From Mytilinidion resinicola (taxonomy: Eukaryota > Ascomycota > Dothideomycetes > Mytilinidiales > Mytilinidiaceae), in contig NW_022985456.1 of assembly GCF_010093595.1 (NCBI RefSeq), positions 456,104 through 520,103 of the forward strand: DNA of 64,000 bases. The letters run 5' to 3'. The notes under the pieces are model-generated. The model had not been told where the DNA came from. It saw nothing but the letters and a program-made list of their open reading frames with translations, and did not search any database. Numbering within the stretch: position 1 is the first letter of the stretch; each line of letters begins with the position of its first letter. Below are positions 32,323-43,433 of this stretch, piece after piece. The translations under genes were made by a program, and so were the position numbers.

Positions 32323-33060
32323 TCAGCCCTTGAGAGCCTCCAGCCGTCCCCTCATATGCGCCAACATCTCCTGTTCCTTCGGATCTTCCACCTCCTCCGC
32401 GACGCGCTGCACCGAAACGCTATCCACAGGCTTCTCCGCACTCGCCGGCAACCGATCCTTCAGAATCTCGCCCAGTATCTTATCCACCTCCGCCTCCGCC
32501 GCATCATCCTCGCCCTCCCACAACTCGCTATCCGGCAAACTATCCCCCACCATCTCCTCAATGATCCCTGCCCGCACCAACTCCTGACTCAGCTCTCTCA
32601 TAGTGCCCGTCAACTCCGGCAGCCGCACCAGTGAATTCACATCCTTCATAATGCCTGTGCTCGCGCGCAGGCTACCCTCGATCTTGCGCATCGAAAACGC
32701 CTCATTGACCTGCATCTGCACGCTTTGTAGCTGGGCCTTGCCCGTCAGGAGGCGGCTGGTCTGCTTCCGGATGCCGATGAGCTGGCGGGCGAAACCGCGG
32801 GTCGCGTCGAGTGCGGCTTTGGCTTGCCCGGAGTTCTTCTGGGGGCGCTTCGAGGCTTCTAGGATTAGGGATTTGGCCTTGGTTTCGGCGGCTTTGCTCT
32901 GCTGGATCTCGCGTTCGAGTTTGCGGACGTTGGAGCGGACAAGGGCGTTACATTTTCGTTTCTGGATGGAGCAGTTAGTGGTGGTTGATAGGGGAGAGGT
33001 GTAGGTGGGCACCTGTTCTTCGGGAGTAGGCTTCCAGAGGAGACCACGGATGGTCTCCAT
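32323..33060 (-). CDS. VPS24: ESCRT-III subunit Vps24 (CHMP3)
   Basis: Exons 33013-33060 and 32323-32961 give 228 aa after removal of a 51-nt intron (32962-33012, acceptor CATCCAG, branch ACTAACT). The N-terminus METIRGLLWKP..EEQ joins KRKCNALVRSNVRKLEREI, the basic membrane-binding helix typical of Vps24. RKIEGSLRASTGIMKDVN and LVRLPELTGTMRELS are family hallmarks, and the acidic C-terminal helix ends with a MIM1-like motif (MLAHMRGRLEAL). Vps24 co-polymerises with Vps2 on Snf7 filaments at endosomes during multivesicular-body formation. The intron is a multiple of three without a stop, so an unspliced message would still encode a full frame (245 aa). Confidence 0.95.
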   Translation of the reverse strand: METIRGLLWKPTPEEQVPTYTSPLSTTTNCSIQKRKCNALVRSNVRKLEREIQQSKAAETKAKSLILEASKRPQKNSGQAKAALDATRGFARQLIGIRKQTSRLLTGKAQLQSVQMQVNEAFSMRKIEGSLRASTGIMKDVNSLVRLPELTGTMRELSQELVRAGIIEEMVGDSLPDSELWEGEDDAAEAEVDKILGEILKDRLPASAEKPVDSVSVQRVAEEVEDPKEQEMLAHMRGRLEALKG

Positions 33061-33628
33061 GGTGCACCGTGGGGAGGGTCAGAGGCTGAGGTAGGAGGGA
33101 GATATGGCTGTTTTGAGTGTAGATATCGTGAAGTGTGTATACGGTTATGGCGCTGTATGTGTGACTTTAAGGTGTTGCTAGGTAGTGAGACGGGAGAGTT
33201 GCAGCAGCCGCCCAGACCACTGACGTTGAGCGCGGGGCAGCTCCGACCTCGAGTCCACAGCGGGCCATTCTGTGCGCAAAGAGAGTGCAAAGCGTGCATA
33301 TTATTTCATTCTACGCTTCGTACTGCCTTTAACAATTATTCTCAGAGTTCTGACCCCGGAATTGGGGCGCATTTTCTGGCGACGGCGTCACGATCGGCTC
33401 GCATTTCGATTGCCTTCCACAAACATCTCTCCAGCCTTGAGGCGCTAGTAAAAGGTGCAGCAGCCCTGCGCCCTCCACTCCTCTCGTCTCATCTGCTTCG
33501 ACACCTTCCTTCACCAACCACCACTCTCTCACCTACACATCTACACTCGGCGACCACCTGAGCCTCTCGATCCAGCAACAACACAACCGTCTTCCCTGTG
33601 TGACGTCCGCCTCCGCCTCTTCATCAAT
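33061..33628. promoter_or_regulatory. Divergent promoter region VPS24 / p23
   Basis: This 568-bp gap lies between two start codons facing apart. Pyrimidine-rich sequence before 33629 is typical of a fungal transcription start region. No individual site is assigned. Confidence 0.4.
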
Positions 33629-34464
33629 ATGGCTTCTCAAACCTTCCACCCCGAAGGTAAGCTCTCTCGCTCTTCTATGTCCATGGCCGCCCCAGCCGTG
33701 ATCAAGTAATACTTTATGTCCTCATCGCTAATTAATCAAAGTCCTCTGGGCCCAGCGGTCTTCCTCCACCGATGCGGCTAAGAATGTCGTATTCCTCAAT
33801 TTGATTGCGGCCGACGTGCCACCAGAGAACCTGAAACTCGATTTGCAACCCACCAAACTCACCTTCGAAGGCAAATCGACCTCCAAGGGAATCACCTACC
33901 AAGTTGAGCTGGAGTTCTTTGCCGAGATCGACCCTAAGGAGTCCAAGGTCCACCACTTGGGGAGCGGCATCGAATTGGTGCTACGGAAGAAGGAAGTTAA
34001 GGAGGAATACTGGCCGCGCCTCCTCAAGGACTCGAGGAAGATGCACTTCCTGAAGACCGACTTTTCCAAAGTGAGTTTTGATTTTCTGGTGCAGAATTAG
34101 GCTAACATCCCCGCAGTATGTCGCAGAGGACGAGCAGAACGAGGCGCCCGAAGACGACGAATACATGAACAAGATGAACCCCATGGGCGGCGAGGGTGGC
34201 GGCGAAGGCGGCTTCGGCGGTATCGATTTCTCGAAGCTCGGTGCTGGTGGCATGGGCGGAATGGGTGGCCTGGAAGGCTTGGGCGGCATGGGTGGCCTGC
34301 CCGACCTGCAAGACCTAGCGGAGAACGGCGAAGACAGCAGCCCGAGCGAGGACGACGACGATGAGATGCCGGCGCTGGAAGGCGATGACGAGAAGCCTGC
34401 TGCCGCTGCCACGAAAGAAGCCCCCGCCCCCGCGGCTGCTGCCAAGATCCAGGAAGTCGAGTAG
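33629..34464 (+). CDS. SBA1: Hsp90 co-chaperone p23 (Sba1/Wos2)
   Basis: Exons 33629-33656, 33742-34070 and 34117-34464 (introns of 85 and 46 nt) give 234 aa. MASQTFHPE joins VLWAQRSS, the start of the CS domain, which contains NVVFLNL, LKLDLQPTKLTF, IELVLRKKE and the p23 signature YWPRLLKD. A methionine/glycine-rich region and an acidic C-terminal tail follow, as in yeast Sba1. It binds the ATP-bound N-terminal domain of Hsp90 and slows its ATPase. The 28-nt first exon is short but its junction restores the conserved VLWAQRS motif exactly. Confidence 0.95.
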
Positions 34465-34897
34465 ATATTCTGCGCGTATCTCTAGGTTTTGGCGTCTTGA
34501 ATAGGGACAGCGCGTCTTTCTTGACAAAAGACTGGGTGGGAGTCAAAAATAGGGTAATGGTCTGATTGCAAGTGGCGGTGGGTGGTACATGCTTTTCCGT
34601 CATCGTGGGAGACGACTTGGACTGTTGTGGATTGACATTAGGCTTTGTGATATATGCCCTAGCAAGTAGTCCTCTATTGAAAGTCAGATCAATCTCCTCT
34701 CGCTTTCTATGATGGTCTAAATGCTTGCAGCTAGTCCTCTATCGAAAGATGTCATTCTCATCTCGCTTTCTATGCTATGGTCTAAATACTTATTGCTAGT
34801 TCTCTATTGAACGACGGGCCAACCTCCTCTCGCTGTCTATGCTGAGCCAGATGACTGCTGTAAATGCCCATTCCCAACGCCCCTAACTATACCACCT
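34465..34897. other. Convergent intergenic region with a local tandem duplication
   Basis: No gene. At about 34668-34850 a ~60-bp unit (AGTCCTCTATTGAAAG or AGTTCTCTATTGAACG ... CTCGCTTTCTATG) occurs three times with small changes. Confidence 0.6.
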
Positions 34898-35897
34898 CTA
34901 TATCCCGTCCACCACAGGCTTCACATTCTCCTTCTCCTTCTCCCCTCCTATTTCAATCCCATAACTCGCATACGGAAACCCCTCCAACGTCTCCAACAAC
35001 CGCGCCCACCCATCATCCAACTCCCCCGGCTGCCCCTTCACGCTCGCCCCCTTGACCCTCTCCGCCCCATCCACCTCCTCATCCACATGCGCCCCCGTCA
35101 GCCCCGCCAACACCTCCCTCTCCCGCCCTCGATACTCCTCCCGCAGCCCCGGGTGCGGACACCACACCACCTGCATCCCCGCCCGCCGCCCGCTCTCCAC
35201 CCCGGGCACGCTGTCCTCAAACACAAGACACTCCTCCGGCCGCACCTCCGCCGCCCCCTTGGCCCGCAGATCCACATTAATCGTCTCCAGCGCCAGCAGG
35301 TAGATGTCGGGCGCCGGCTTGCCGCGGCCCTGCGCGATGCGCGGGTCGTCGCCGAGCACGCGGTGGCGCTGGGCGAAGACGGCGAAGAGGTCGGCCAGAT
35401 GGTTGGTTTTGAGGTGGAAGTTTGCCTCGTGCGAGGAGGTGGCGAGGGCGAGGTGGGCGCGGGAGGTCGAGAGGGTGCGCAGGAGGGCGGGGACGCCGGG
35501 GAGCGGTTTTGTGCTGGGGAAGTGCTGGCGCTGCAGCGCGGAGATTTTGGCGGTGAAGTCGGCGGGGGTGATGGGGAGGTGGGCCCATTCTTGGAAGATG
35601 CGTTGGGACTGGGAGGGGGGTTTAGTAAATGGTAGGGTTGGAGAGGGGGTGAGAGGGAGCTACTTCGGGGCCAGGGCGGCCTTGGAGTTGCGCTTTGATG
35701 CTCCAGGGGAGTTTGGGCCGGCCGTATTCGGCGAGGACGGCGTTGGTGCAGATCGAGTAGAGGTCTTCGGAGTCGATGAGGAGGCCGTCCATGTCGAAGA
35801 GGCAGGCCCGTATGGGTGGAGGAGGACTATGGTGGGATCAGGTTTTGGGGGACAATTGGCTTTGGAGATGCTCTACGTACCTTGAGGATGGAGACAT
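34898..35897 (-). CDS. HAD-superfamily hydrolase, pseudouridine-5'-phosphatase-like
   Basis: Exons 35881-35897, 35664-35826 and 34898-35608 (introns of 54 and 55 nt) give 296 aa. Motif I is CLFDMDGLLIDSED (nucleophile Asp near residue 17), motif II is LATSSHEANF, the lysine lies in GRGKPAPDIY, and the metal-binding acidic pair is in CLVFEDSVPGVESG. The helical cap sits between motifs I and II. The layout fits the GS1/HDHD1 (pseudouridine-5'-monophosphatase) branch and its fungal relatives. The exact substrate is not decided by sequence. The gene is GC-rich at third positions over its middle part. Confidence 0.88.
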
Positions 35898-36124
35898 TTT
35901 GTCTGTGACGATATGGAGTGATATGGAACGGAAGTTGGGACGGTAATGATCGTGTATGGTGGTGAAGACTCATGAACTTCCTTCAAAATAAAATTTATAG
36001 TAGTTACAACCATTCACCATTCGTACAAAGTATTCCGAGTTTCGCACGGGCCCCCACCTTTCAGGGACGAACTGACGTCGCCAGGAAGCTCTCGACAGCT
36101 TCAACAGCTACCACAAACGCCAGA

Positions 36125-36977
36125 ATGGATCCTCCTTCAGAAACAGAGCCCTCAAAGACCGGCAACACCCTCAAACCAGAAGCAGACGAAGAACCCGCCT
36201 CCGTCCGCTTCTCCCCCAAAGAAGAAGCAGTAAATAAAGCCCCACCATCTTCATCAATACATTATCTGACCTCGCCTTGAGTCCCTCGTCGCAGAATCCG
36301 CCACCGAGAAAACAACCGCAAATGCCTTCTTCAGCAAAGGCGACTTCTCCTCCGCCATCCAAGGCTATAATAAAGCCCTAGGCGTATGTCCCACCTACCT
36401 CGATTACGACATCGCTGTCCTCCGCAGCAATATCTCCGCATGCCACCTCAAAATGTTAGATTGGAAAGCTGCGATCAGCTCCGCGACTGAGGCGTTAGAA
36501 GCGCTAGATCGACTCGATCCTCCACCTCAGAAACCCAAACCTGGCGATGATACCGCGGAGGGAGTGGTCGAAGAGGTGGACGATGACACAGCTAGCAAGA
36601 TTGAGGCGCTAAACCGCAGCGGCCGCTCACGGGATGACATACAGAAGCTCCGCGCAAAAGTACTTCTTCGGCGCGCAAAAGCGCGACAGGAGACGGGTGG
36701 GTGGGCGTCGTTGCAGGGCGCGGACGAGGATTACAAGGCGTTAGCTGCTATGCCGAACCTGACCCCGTTGGATAGGAGAACAGTACAAGTTGCGCTGAGG
36801 ACGCTGCCGCCGAGATTGGAAGAGGCGAAACAGAAGGAGATGGGCGAGATGATGGGGAAGCTGAAGCAGCTGGGGAATGGGATTCTGAAGCCTTTTGGGC
36901 TGTCGACGGATAATTTCAATTTCGTGAAGGATGAGTCGTCGGGTGGGTATAGTATGAATTTCGATCAAGGGAGGTGA
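36125..36977 (+). CDS. TTC1-like tetratricopeptide repeat protein
   Basis: Exons 36125-36229 and 36282-36977 (52-nt intron) give 266 aa. An acidic N-terminus precedes three TPRs (ANAFFSKGDFSSAIQGYNKAL, CHLKMLDWKAAISSATEAL and LLRRAKARQETGGW...). The C-terminal block GKLKQLGNGILKPFGLSTDN followed by GGYSMNF matches the end of TTC1 proteins very closely. TTC1 members act as adaptors binding chaperones (Hsp70/Hsp90) in animals. The fungal role is inferred. The ATG at 36125 is chosen although the frame is open further upstream (from 35972). Confidence 0.85.
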
Positions 36978-37364
36978 GGGTAGGATGGGCTTGGTGAAGA
37001 TTTGGATCCTGGGACAGGTGTAATAGCATAGGAAGGTACGAGCCAGGCTTCGGAACAGTTATGAGGGCTGATCAGGAGAAGAATGCTGTCTCATATACCC
37101 AACTGGATTAATGAACGCAGCAGAGGCTCTAGTAGAGGCGAGCACCAACGATTCTACCATAGAATGGTGCAGTCGAGCTACATCTCGAAAGTACGAATGG
37201 AAAGTCAAACGTATCCCCAACGACTTCTTCCCGCTCATTCTCGTCACGCAAATCGTTTTGTCGATTTATAAGAAGGTGTACCGCGTTTCTGTCTTGCATC
37301 GAAATTCACGCACGTACTTTCTTTCATACCACATAGCCTCAGCGCATTTCCTTCCACTACAATC

Positions 37365-37745
37365 ATGCCCCGCTTAGACTACGAGCAAAATGTGTGCCTG
37401 CATTGCAAGAACTATCACTACGTCGTGAACCCAGGCGCAGAAGCCAGCATCTTTGATATCCTACAGACGAAGCAGTCAAAGCTTGGAGAGGACAATGAGG
37501 CTATTCTTTCTGTGGAAGTGCTACAGAGCCATACGCAAGCGCTCAAATGCCAGATCGAGATTGAGAAAAAGAAACACCAGGCAACGAGAGACATGGCGCA
37601 AGAAAGAATGGATGCGAAAGTCAGCGACATAAAGAGGTTGCAAAACGAGATCGATAACGGCAAAAGGGAGCTGGAAGCTGAGAGAGCAGTCTGGAAAGCG
37701 GCGAGGCAGGACATCCTTAACACTTTGAAGCAGATCAAGAAGTAG
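37365..37745 (+). CDS. Small coiled-coil protein, unknown function
   Basis: This single open frame encodes 126 aa. A short N-terminal segment has a C..C pair (CLHC) and the remainder is strongly helical and charged with heptad-like spacing (about residues 48-125). I do not recognise a family. The upstream 37083-37364 shows only short frames. Composition and codon usage look like the neighbours, and it lies between two conserved genes, so it is plausibly real but not proven. Confidence 0.5.
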   Translation: MPRLDYEQNVCLHCKNYHYVVNPGAEASIFDILQTKQSKLGEDNEAILSVEVLQSHTQALKCQIEIEKKKHQATRDMAQERMDAKVSDIKRLQNEIDNGKRELEAERAVWKAARQDILNTLKQIKK

Positions 37746-38006
37746 TTAGGAGGTACTCTGTGTAGAATCACGGTCTCGGAGGCGCTGATAATGGGTTCGA
37801 TATTGAAGGACACGGAAAGCTACGAAGTTTAAAGAGAGTATCTTCGATCAATATACAACAATACCATTCCTTGATCTTGAATAATCACGTGCGCCCCACT
37901 TTCCCCACAATATCTAGCCCTACGGCGCTAGCCACCACGCGACGCCTAAATCTTAACTCTATCCAAACATTTCCTCCAACGCTCACCACAATCCTCAGCA
38001 CCCACG

Positions 38007-39277
38007 ATGGACCCCTCCAACCCGTCCTCGGCCCCACCGTCGCGGACTTCAACCCCAAACCCAGCCACCGCCTCGCGCTTCACCTCCCAAGCCGCCACCG
38101 CCGAAGACCTGCTCAAAGAACAAACTGTCGGCCTCGTACACCTCTCCGACTTCCGCAAGCGCCGCGCTGAGGCCCTCGACCGAAAAGACAGAGAGCGCGC
38201 AGATGCAGCTCTAGCCCCGAAGTCGAAGCAGGGGACGCCGAGCGCGTCTGGCGCGAGCACGCCTCAGGACAGGTAAGTGATGCTCGCTCCCAAGCTATGC
38301 AATGGAGTGGAGCTGATTGTAAAAGTACAGAGCATCGACGCCGCGGCCCCTGAAAAAGAAGCGGAAGGATCCTGCGAAGGGGAAACTGTCGTTTGGGTTC
38401 GATGATGAAGAGGACACGGGCGAGAGTGCCGTGCCCACGCCGCGGTCGGCTACGCCGAATGAGCAGGGCGCTAGCGATGGTGCGGAGGAGAATGGGACTG
38501 TGGTCAAGAAGAAACTGGGTCCGAATTCGGCGGTGAAGTTTGTGCCAAAGGCGATGTCGAAGTCGGCGTTGTTGAGGGAGGCGCAGACGAGGGAGCAGTT
38601 GAGGAAGGAGTTCATATTGATGCGGGATGCGGTGAAGGCGACGGAGATGCTGCTCCCGTTTGTGTTCTATGATGGGACGAATATACCCGGGGGCGTGTGT
38701 CGGGTGAAGAAAGGGGATCCGATATGGCTCTTTCTGGACAAGGCGAGGAAGGTTGGCGCAGAGACGGGTGGTGGTGGTGGGGATAAAAGTAGGAGGGAGT
38801 GGGCGAGAGTTGGTGTGGATGACCTGATGCTTGTGAGAGGGGAGATCATAATTCCGCATGTAAGTGGAGGTGCTATTGGCTTTAGAAGAAGAGTATGAAG
38901 CTAATCTGAGACAGCACTACGAGTTCTACTACTTCATGGCGAACAACACAATCGGTTTCAACGGGCCCCTCTTCAACTACTCGGCACAGCCGACAGCTGC
39001 GACACCTTTATCGGACGATACGACGCCCATAGACCCTGCTACTTTCGACCCTCTAGCGCGGCCAGAGAAGAAAAAGGAGAAGAAATCTGCCATTCCAGAC
39101 TCCGAGCTGGAAGGCAACACTGAAGACCCTACTGTGACCAAGGTGGTGGATCGACGCTGGTATGAACGAAATAAGCATATCTTCCCGGCGAGTGTGTGGG
39201 AGGACTACGATCCAGGCAAGGATTATAGCAAGGGGCATAGGAAAGACACAGAAGGCAATTCGTTCTTCTTTTCATGA
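38007..39277 (+). CDS. XAP5: XAP5/FAM50 family nuclear protein
   Basis: Exons 38007-38272, 38331-38859 and 38915-39277 (58- and 55-nt introns) give 385 aa. The N-terminal part is serine/proline-rich, then RKRRAEALDRK and a nuclear-localisation-like PLKKKRK. The XAP5 core follows: LPFVFYDGTNIPGGVCRVKK, WARVGVDDLMLVRGEIIIPH, HYEFYYFMANN, and the C-terminal VDRRWYERNKHIFPASVWEDY. FAM50/XAP5 proteins are nuclear; in fission yeast and human they are linked to chromatin and spliceosome function. Splice junctions exactly restore the conserved IIIPHHYEFYYF block. Confidence 0.95.
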
Positions 39278-39388
39278 GCGTAATATGGACAGACTACCTG
39301 CGATTCTGGCATAAAGCAAGCGGTGAGTAGAGATGTTTCTGATACCCAGTTCGCATACAATGGCCAAAAAAGCCCAATCACGCAAACA

Positions 39389-40432
39389 CTATCTCTCCGT
39401 GATAAATTTTCCGCTCCGCTTCCCAATCATACTCCCGCTCAACTCGTAAATTCGATCCGTCTGTATCCTCCGAAGAGAATTCCTGTGGACTGGTCGTTGT
39501 AGATGAGGCCGAAGACCCTTTCCAAAATTATCTGCACAGAGCAGGCCGTTTATGAGTGTGGTAAAGGCCAGCAATATAGTCATGGCGCCAAAAGTTGTTA
39601 GGGAGCCGAGGCTGGGTCTCGTTTCGTCTGTCACGGTTTGGTAGGCCCTAGCAAGTTTGAATGGGAAGTATGCGATGACAGCTAGCTGAAGAATCTACAA
39701 GGAAACATGGGCCGGAAATTAGAGCTGTCGGATCTAGACTTGGGTGTACATATACGTACCGCACGCCATAGTGCCCCGATGCTTGACTCTCTTCGAGTAT
39801 AGTAGGCAGGAAGCATTATAATCGCTATGAGAATGGGCAGTGCAGCCGCAGTTCCGTAAAACTCATTACTTTGCACAGACCTAGGAAGCAGCAGGAACTG
39901 GATGTTGTACGCAACAAAAAAGAAGAAGTCAACTTTCAAGATAATCAAGTAAATCTAATGCAGGTTGTCAGTGGTTGACAAGGTGGAGTAGAATTCAGGC
40001 TAATCCTGGTAGACCTACTTGGAATGTGAGTTACCGTCTTCTAAGCCGGAGATCCGCGGCAATGTACTTCACTATCGACCAACCATAGATGTGGTATAAC
40101 CTGTACGTAAAGAACCCAAGTAAGAGGGTCGCTAAGGACACGACGGATATGACGATGTCTAGCATTACGTCCATCCTGCGAGACAGACCTTCTGGATAAC
40201 CCTGGATTTCCTCGATCGTTTGAAAGACGGCGTTGAGCTGATTCCGTTGAAGGACCGCAAAGTAGACGATCCCGAAATTATATATGACCGTTGCGACTAG
40301 CTGAAAACAATTCTCCAGCCTGATTGCATCCCAGGTAAAGACGAGCTGAGGAAAGAATCCAAATAGGAAGACGGATAGATCACAAGCCACTGGAAGGAGT
40401 ATATCGGCATTGTTTCCGCCATCGAAGACCAA
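39389..40432 (-). CDS. UPF0658 Golgi apparatus membrane protein
   Basis: Exon segments at about 40035-40432, 39760-39954 and 39389-39694 encode a multi-span membrane protein (about seven hydrophobic segments) with YIAADLRLRR, IYLIILKVDFFFFVAYNIQF, YTRRES and LCADNFGKGL, hallmarks of the UPF0658 Golgi family. The 65-nt intron at 39695-39759 joins cleanly. The interval 39955-40034 has GT..AG ends, but its phase does not preserve frame, so either a micro-exon is missed or a one-base change exists. The first exon extends upstream of 40432 (the frame is open without ATG there) and was not resolved. Function of the family is not established. Confidence 0.75.
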
Positions 40433-40470
40433 GAGCGCAGGCTTATTAGCTTCACGTAAGATATGTCTGG

Positions 40471-41486
40471 TTGAGCGATAGAATTTTAGCCTCGAGCACT
40501 CAAAGTCGAAAAGCGTTGCCTAATCAGAATAATGCCTACCCTTGTATTCCTAGCACCACGGCTGTTTGGGCAAGCACAGTAACTATAAAAAATGCTGCCG
40601 AAACTGTTTTGAACATGGAACGGCACCAGCGTAGCAAACGAGGTAAACAGATCTTCAATGCTCGCCTGGAGATCGGACCCTATGCAAAGACACCAAGGAA
40701 AATCCTACTCTTAGAAGAGCCAGTCCACTGCTCCCGTGCACCGGGGCGAGGATTCCTCGGCGCTGGCGCCATCTTTTCCGTTTCCGAAGCCACAGAATCC
40801 ATCCTCCAGCTCATATACGATTCGCCCATCGTATACGGCTTGTGGAAAGGCGTGTGTACCGAGTCGGCATTCACTGGTTGCGCCACAGCCGTCTCGTCTG
40901 TAGCATTCACTAACGCTGACATCCTTATCAAATCCGGTGAGCCGTCCTCAGCTTCGCTTGCCACACCACAGATATCTCCTCCTGGCCCAAACCCCACTTC
41001 AGACCCCCCCTCAACCTAGCCCTCTATACAACCTCCGCACCCATCCTCCGCCTCCTCATCATCTACCCAATCTATGTCCTCCTCCTCACCCTTCTCATCA
41101 CCTGCTTCGAAGCTAAGGTCTTCAGCATCGGCGTCTTCGGCGCGATCTTCGCGATCCTCACCGCTGCTGCTTTGGCAGCGCATCTAGTACTTTATTTTCA
41201 GTACTTACGGAAGAGGATTTTGTATATGCAGAGTTTCGATGATCAGCTCGACCCCAAGGAGGAGTGGTGGGTTACAGTGGATAAGTACATGGTGAAAGTG
41301 AGGTGGTGGAGGGTGCCACTCCAAATTGCAGTTTTCAAGATAGTGGTCTGCTGCGTGAAAGCGTGGAAGCCGCTACAGAAGGACGGTGTTTGGTTCTCGG
41401 CGGCGGAGCAGAGGGAGGGAGGGGTGGGGCCTAAAGACTTGACTAGGAACAGTGGTGGAGCGGTGCCGGTGCGAGGAGAGGTTTGA
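40471..41486 (+). CDS. Hypothetical membrane protein
   Basis: The region 40972-41486 reads as one continuous frame with two or three hydrophobic segments (LRLLIIYPIYVLLLTLLITC; IGVFGAIFAILTAAALAAHL) and a charged tail. An upstream frame 40471-40936 could join it through a 35-nt GT..AG interval, which is unusually short, so the 5' structure is uncertain and the start is not fixed. No family was recognised. It is divergent from the UPF0658 gene. Confidence 0.4.
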
Positions 41487-41779
41487 TGTGGACTTGGTTA
41501 GGCTTGGTCGGATGGATCGAATCGGTTGTGCGCCATCTATAATCAATGTATTTCCTTCTTGGTTCGGACTAGACTGAACACGACCACAAAACCCAGATAA
41601 GGGTATGAATTTACTATCAAACAAGCTGCTCATTCTCAATGGAACCAGGATAATATGTCACATGACACATATATCAAGCCACGGCCGAGCACACGCTACA
41701 CTATCCCCTCTAGCACACAGAAACCCCCCCGTCCAAACCTATCAGCATAACCTCAATCCCATCCACCTGAGTCCCTCGC

Positions 41780-43433
41780 CTACCCCTTCGCAACAGCAAA
41801 CGGACATCCCCCCCTCCCCGCTGCATACAACTTCCCCTTCTCCATTTTGTAATGCTCCAGCCCCTTGCCCTCCATCTTCTTCGGACCCACCTCATGAAAA
41901 TGATAGCCCTCGGGCTTATACTTACCACCTCCGGGAATCGGGCGCCCAGCTAGCCAGCGGACCCAGGCTTCGAGGCTCCAACGGTTCCCGAACGTCTCGG
42001 GGATGTACCAAGGCTCTGTTTCGTAGAAAGTGCGCTCATAGCGGCCGGTGCTGTTAGGCTCCTCGGTGAAGGCTCTGAAGCGGAGGAAGTAGGGGCGCGG
42101 GAGGAAGAAGTTTTTGAGGAGGAATTTGCGGGCTGAGAGGGCGAAGTTCTTGACGGCGTGGTATGGAGCGGGTGCGGCGGGGTAGCTGGATTGTGCGTTA
42201 GTTGTCATAGTCTGGGTGTTTTGTGATTCAGAAGGGACTGATTTAGAGGGGAAGAGATTTACATCATCGCCTTCCGCAGCCTCTCGTCCATCATTGTCGT
42301 CACCAGCTTCTTTGCCGGGCCCTTTAGGAAGCCAGGGAGGTTGTAGATCAGGATGGCGGTTGTCTCGTTAGCGAGCTTGTGGTTGTAAGGGTCTGGGATT
42401 AGATTCTTTTGCTCGTAGTCCTCGACCCATTCTGCGAGATCGTGGGCGAACTCGAGTCCGTCTTGGAAGTTGTTGGGGCCATGCTTGAGAGCTGATAAGT
42501 CAATGCCCATTGCGTCGCCAATGTTCTTCCATTGAGTGCCACTGTCCTCAATCAGCGAAAAGGTTGACAGAAAGAGGTCGTGGACGTACAAAGCACAAAG
42601 TTCCATATCGGTGAGTGGTCGCCATTCGTAGTTGCGTATCCATCGATCGGTTTCGAGAACGAACAGTGCCAGCGTGTAAATCATGTCGTCGTTGGAAATT
42701 TTACCGGCCTTTCGATAGCCCCTGATAAACCCATCAGCATTAGAAAAGTTTCTGGAACGAGCGCTGGCTCACTCGTGAAGATAGTTCATCCTGGATATCG
42801 CGGAGATTGCCCGGTCTGAGTCGGGGGCGTTTCCTACGAATTCGTTGATGAGGATGGCTGTGTCGGCATATCGCTATAGAACTGTTAGCAATTGAAAGAG
42901 TTCCTGGTTGTATTGCTAGAGAGTACCCTGGAGGCAAAGACCGGCTCCGCAAGCTGCTTTGTTTCGCAAAGAGTTTTGCTGATCGTCGGTACACCGTATG
43001 TCCTGTGTAGTTAGGTCAACGAAATTGAATACATCCAACGAGGTTTTGGTAGCGGAAAGAAAAAGTGACGCTTGAGCCAAGTACTGTTTCCCGAGAGATA
43101 GAGTCATGGGATGAATGAAGATCGATGAGATACGCAAATGTTTTAGACCCACCGAAATAGAGCAAACTGCGCCGCCTTCTCGCTCGTGAAAGGAAACTCC
43201 AAAGAGAAGACGTATTTTCCGATCTCATACGCATCGGTAGCAGTCATCTTAGAGTAGGACTCCCGAGTCTTGTATGGGTACTTGGCATGCTTTTGTTCCA
43301 TTCTTCGAAAACGCAACATCCGACAGAGCAGAGAATAAGAAACAACTAAAGCAAGAGCGCTGATGGGCCATAATAGAAGCTTCTCAGTGGGCAAAGAGAA
43401 GTTGAAAGGCAGTTTCTCGGAAATCGATGCCAT
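41780..43433 (-). CDS. ER-bound oxygenase mpaB-like (DUF2236) protein
   Basis: Five exons (43153-43433, 42927-43002, 42773-42873, 42263-42721, 41780-42185; introns of 150, 53, 51, 77 nt) give 440 aa in frame throughout. An N-terminal membrane anchor (LLLWPISALALVVSYSLL) is followed by the mpaB/rubber-oxygenase-type helical domain: YKTRESYSKMTATDAYEIGK, RYADTAILINEFV, RMNYLHE, KISNDDMIYTLALFVLETDRW, MELCALYVHDLFLS. Members such as MpaB bind haem and cleave terpenoid chains in mycophenolic acid biosynthesis, but most homologues, including this stand-alone copy, have unknown substrates. No other biosynthetic genes surround it. Confidence 0.88.

Noticed and set aside
38113..38859. 248-codon minus-strand ORF
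   Set aside because: Antisense of XAP5, which has clear conserved motifs and splice junctions.
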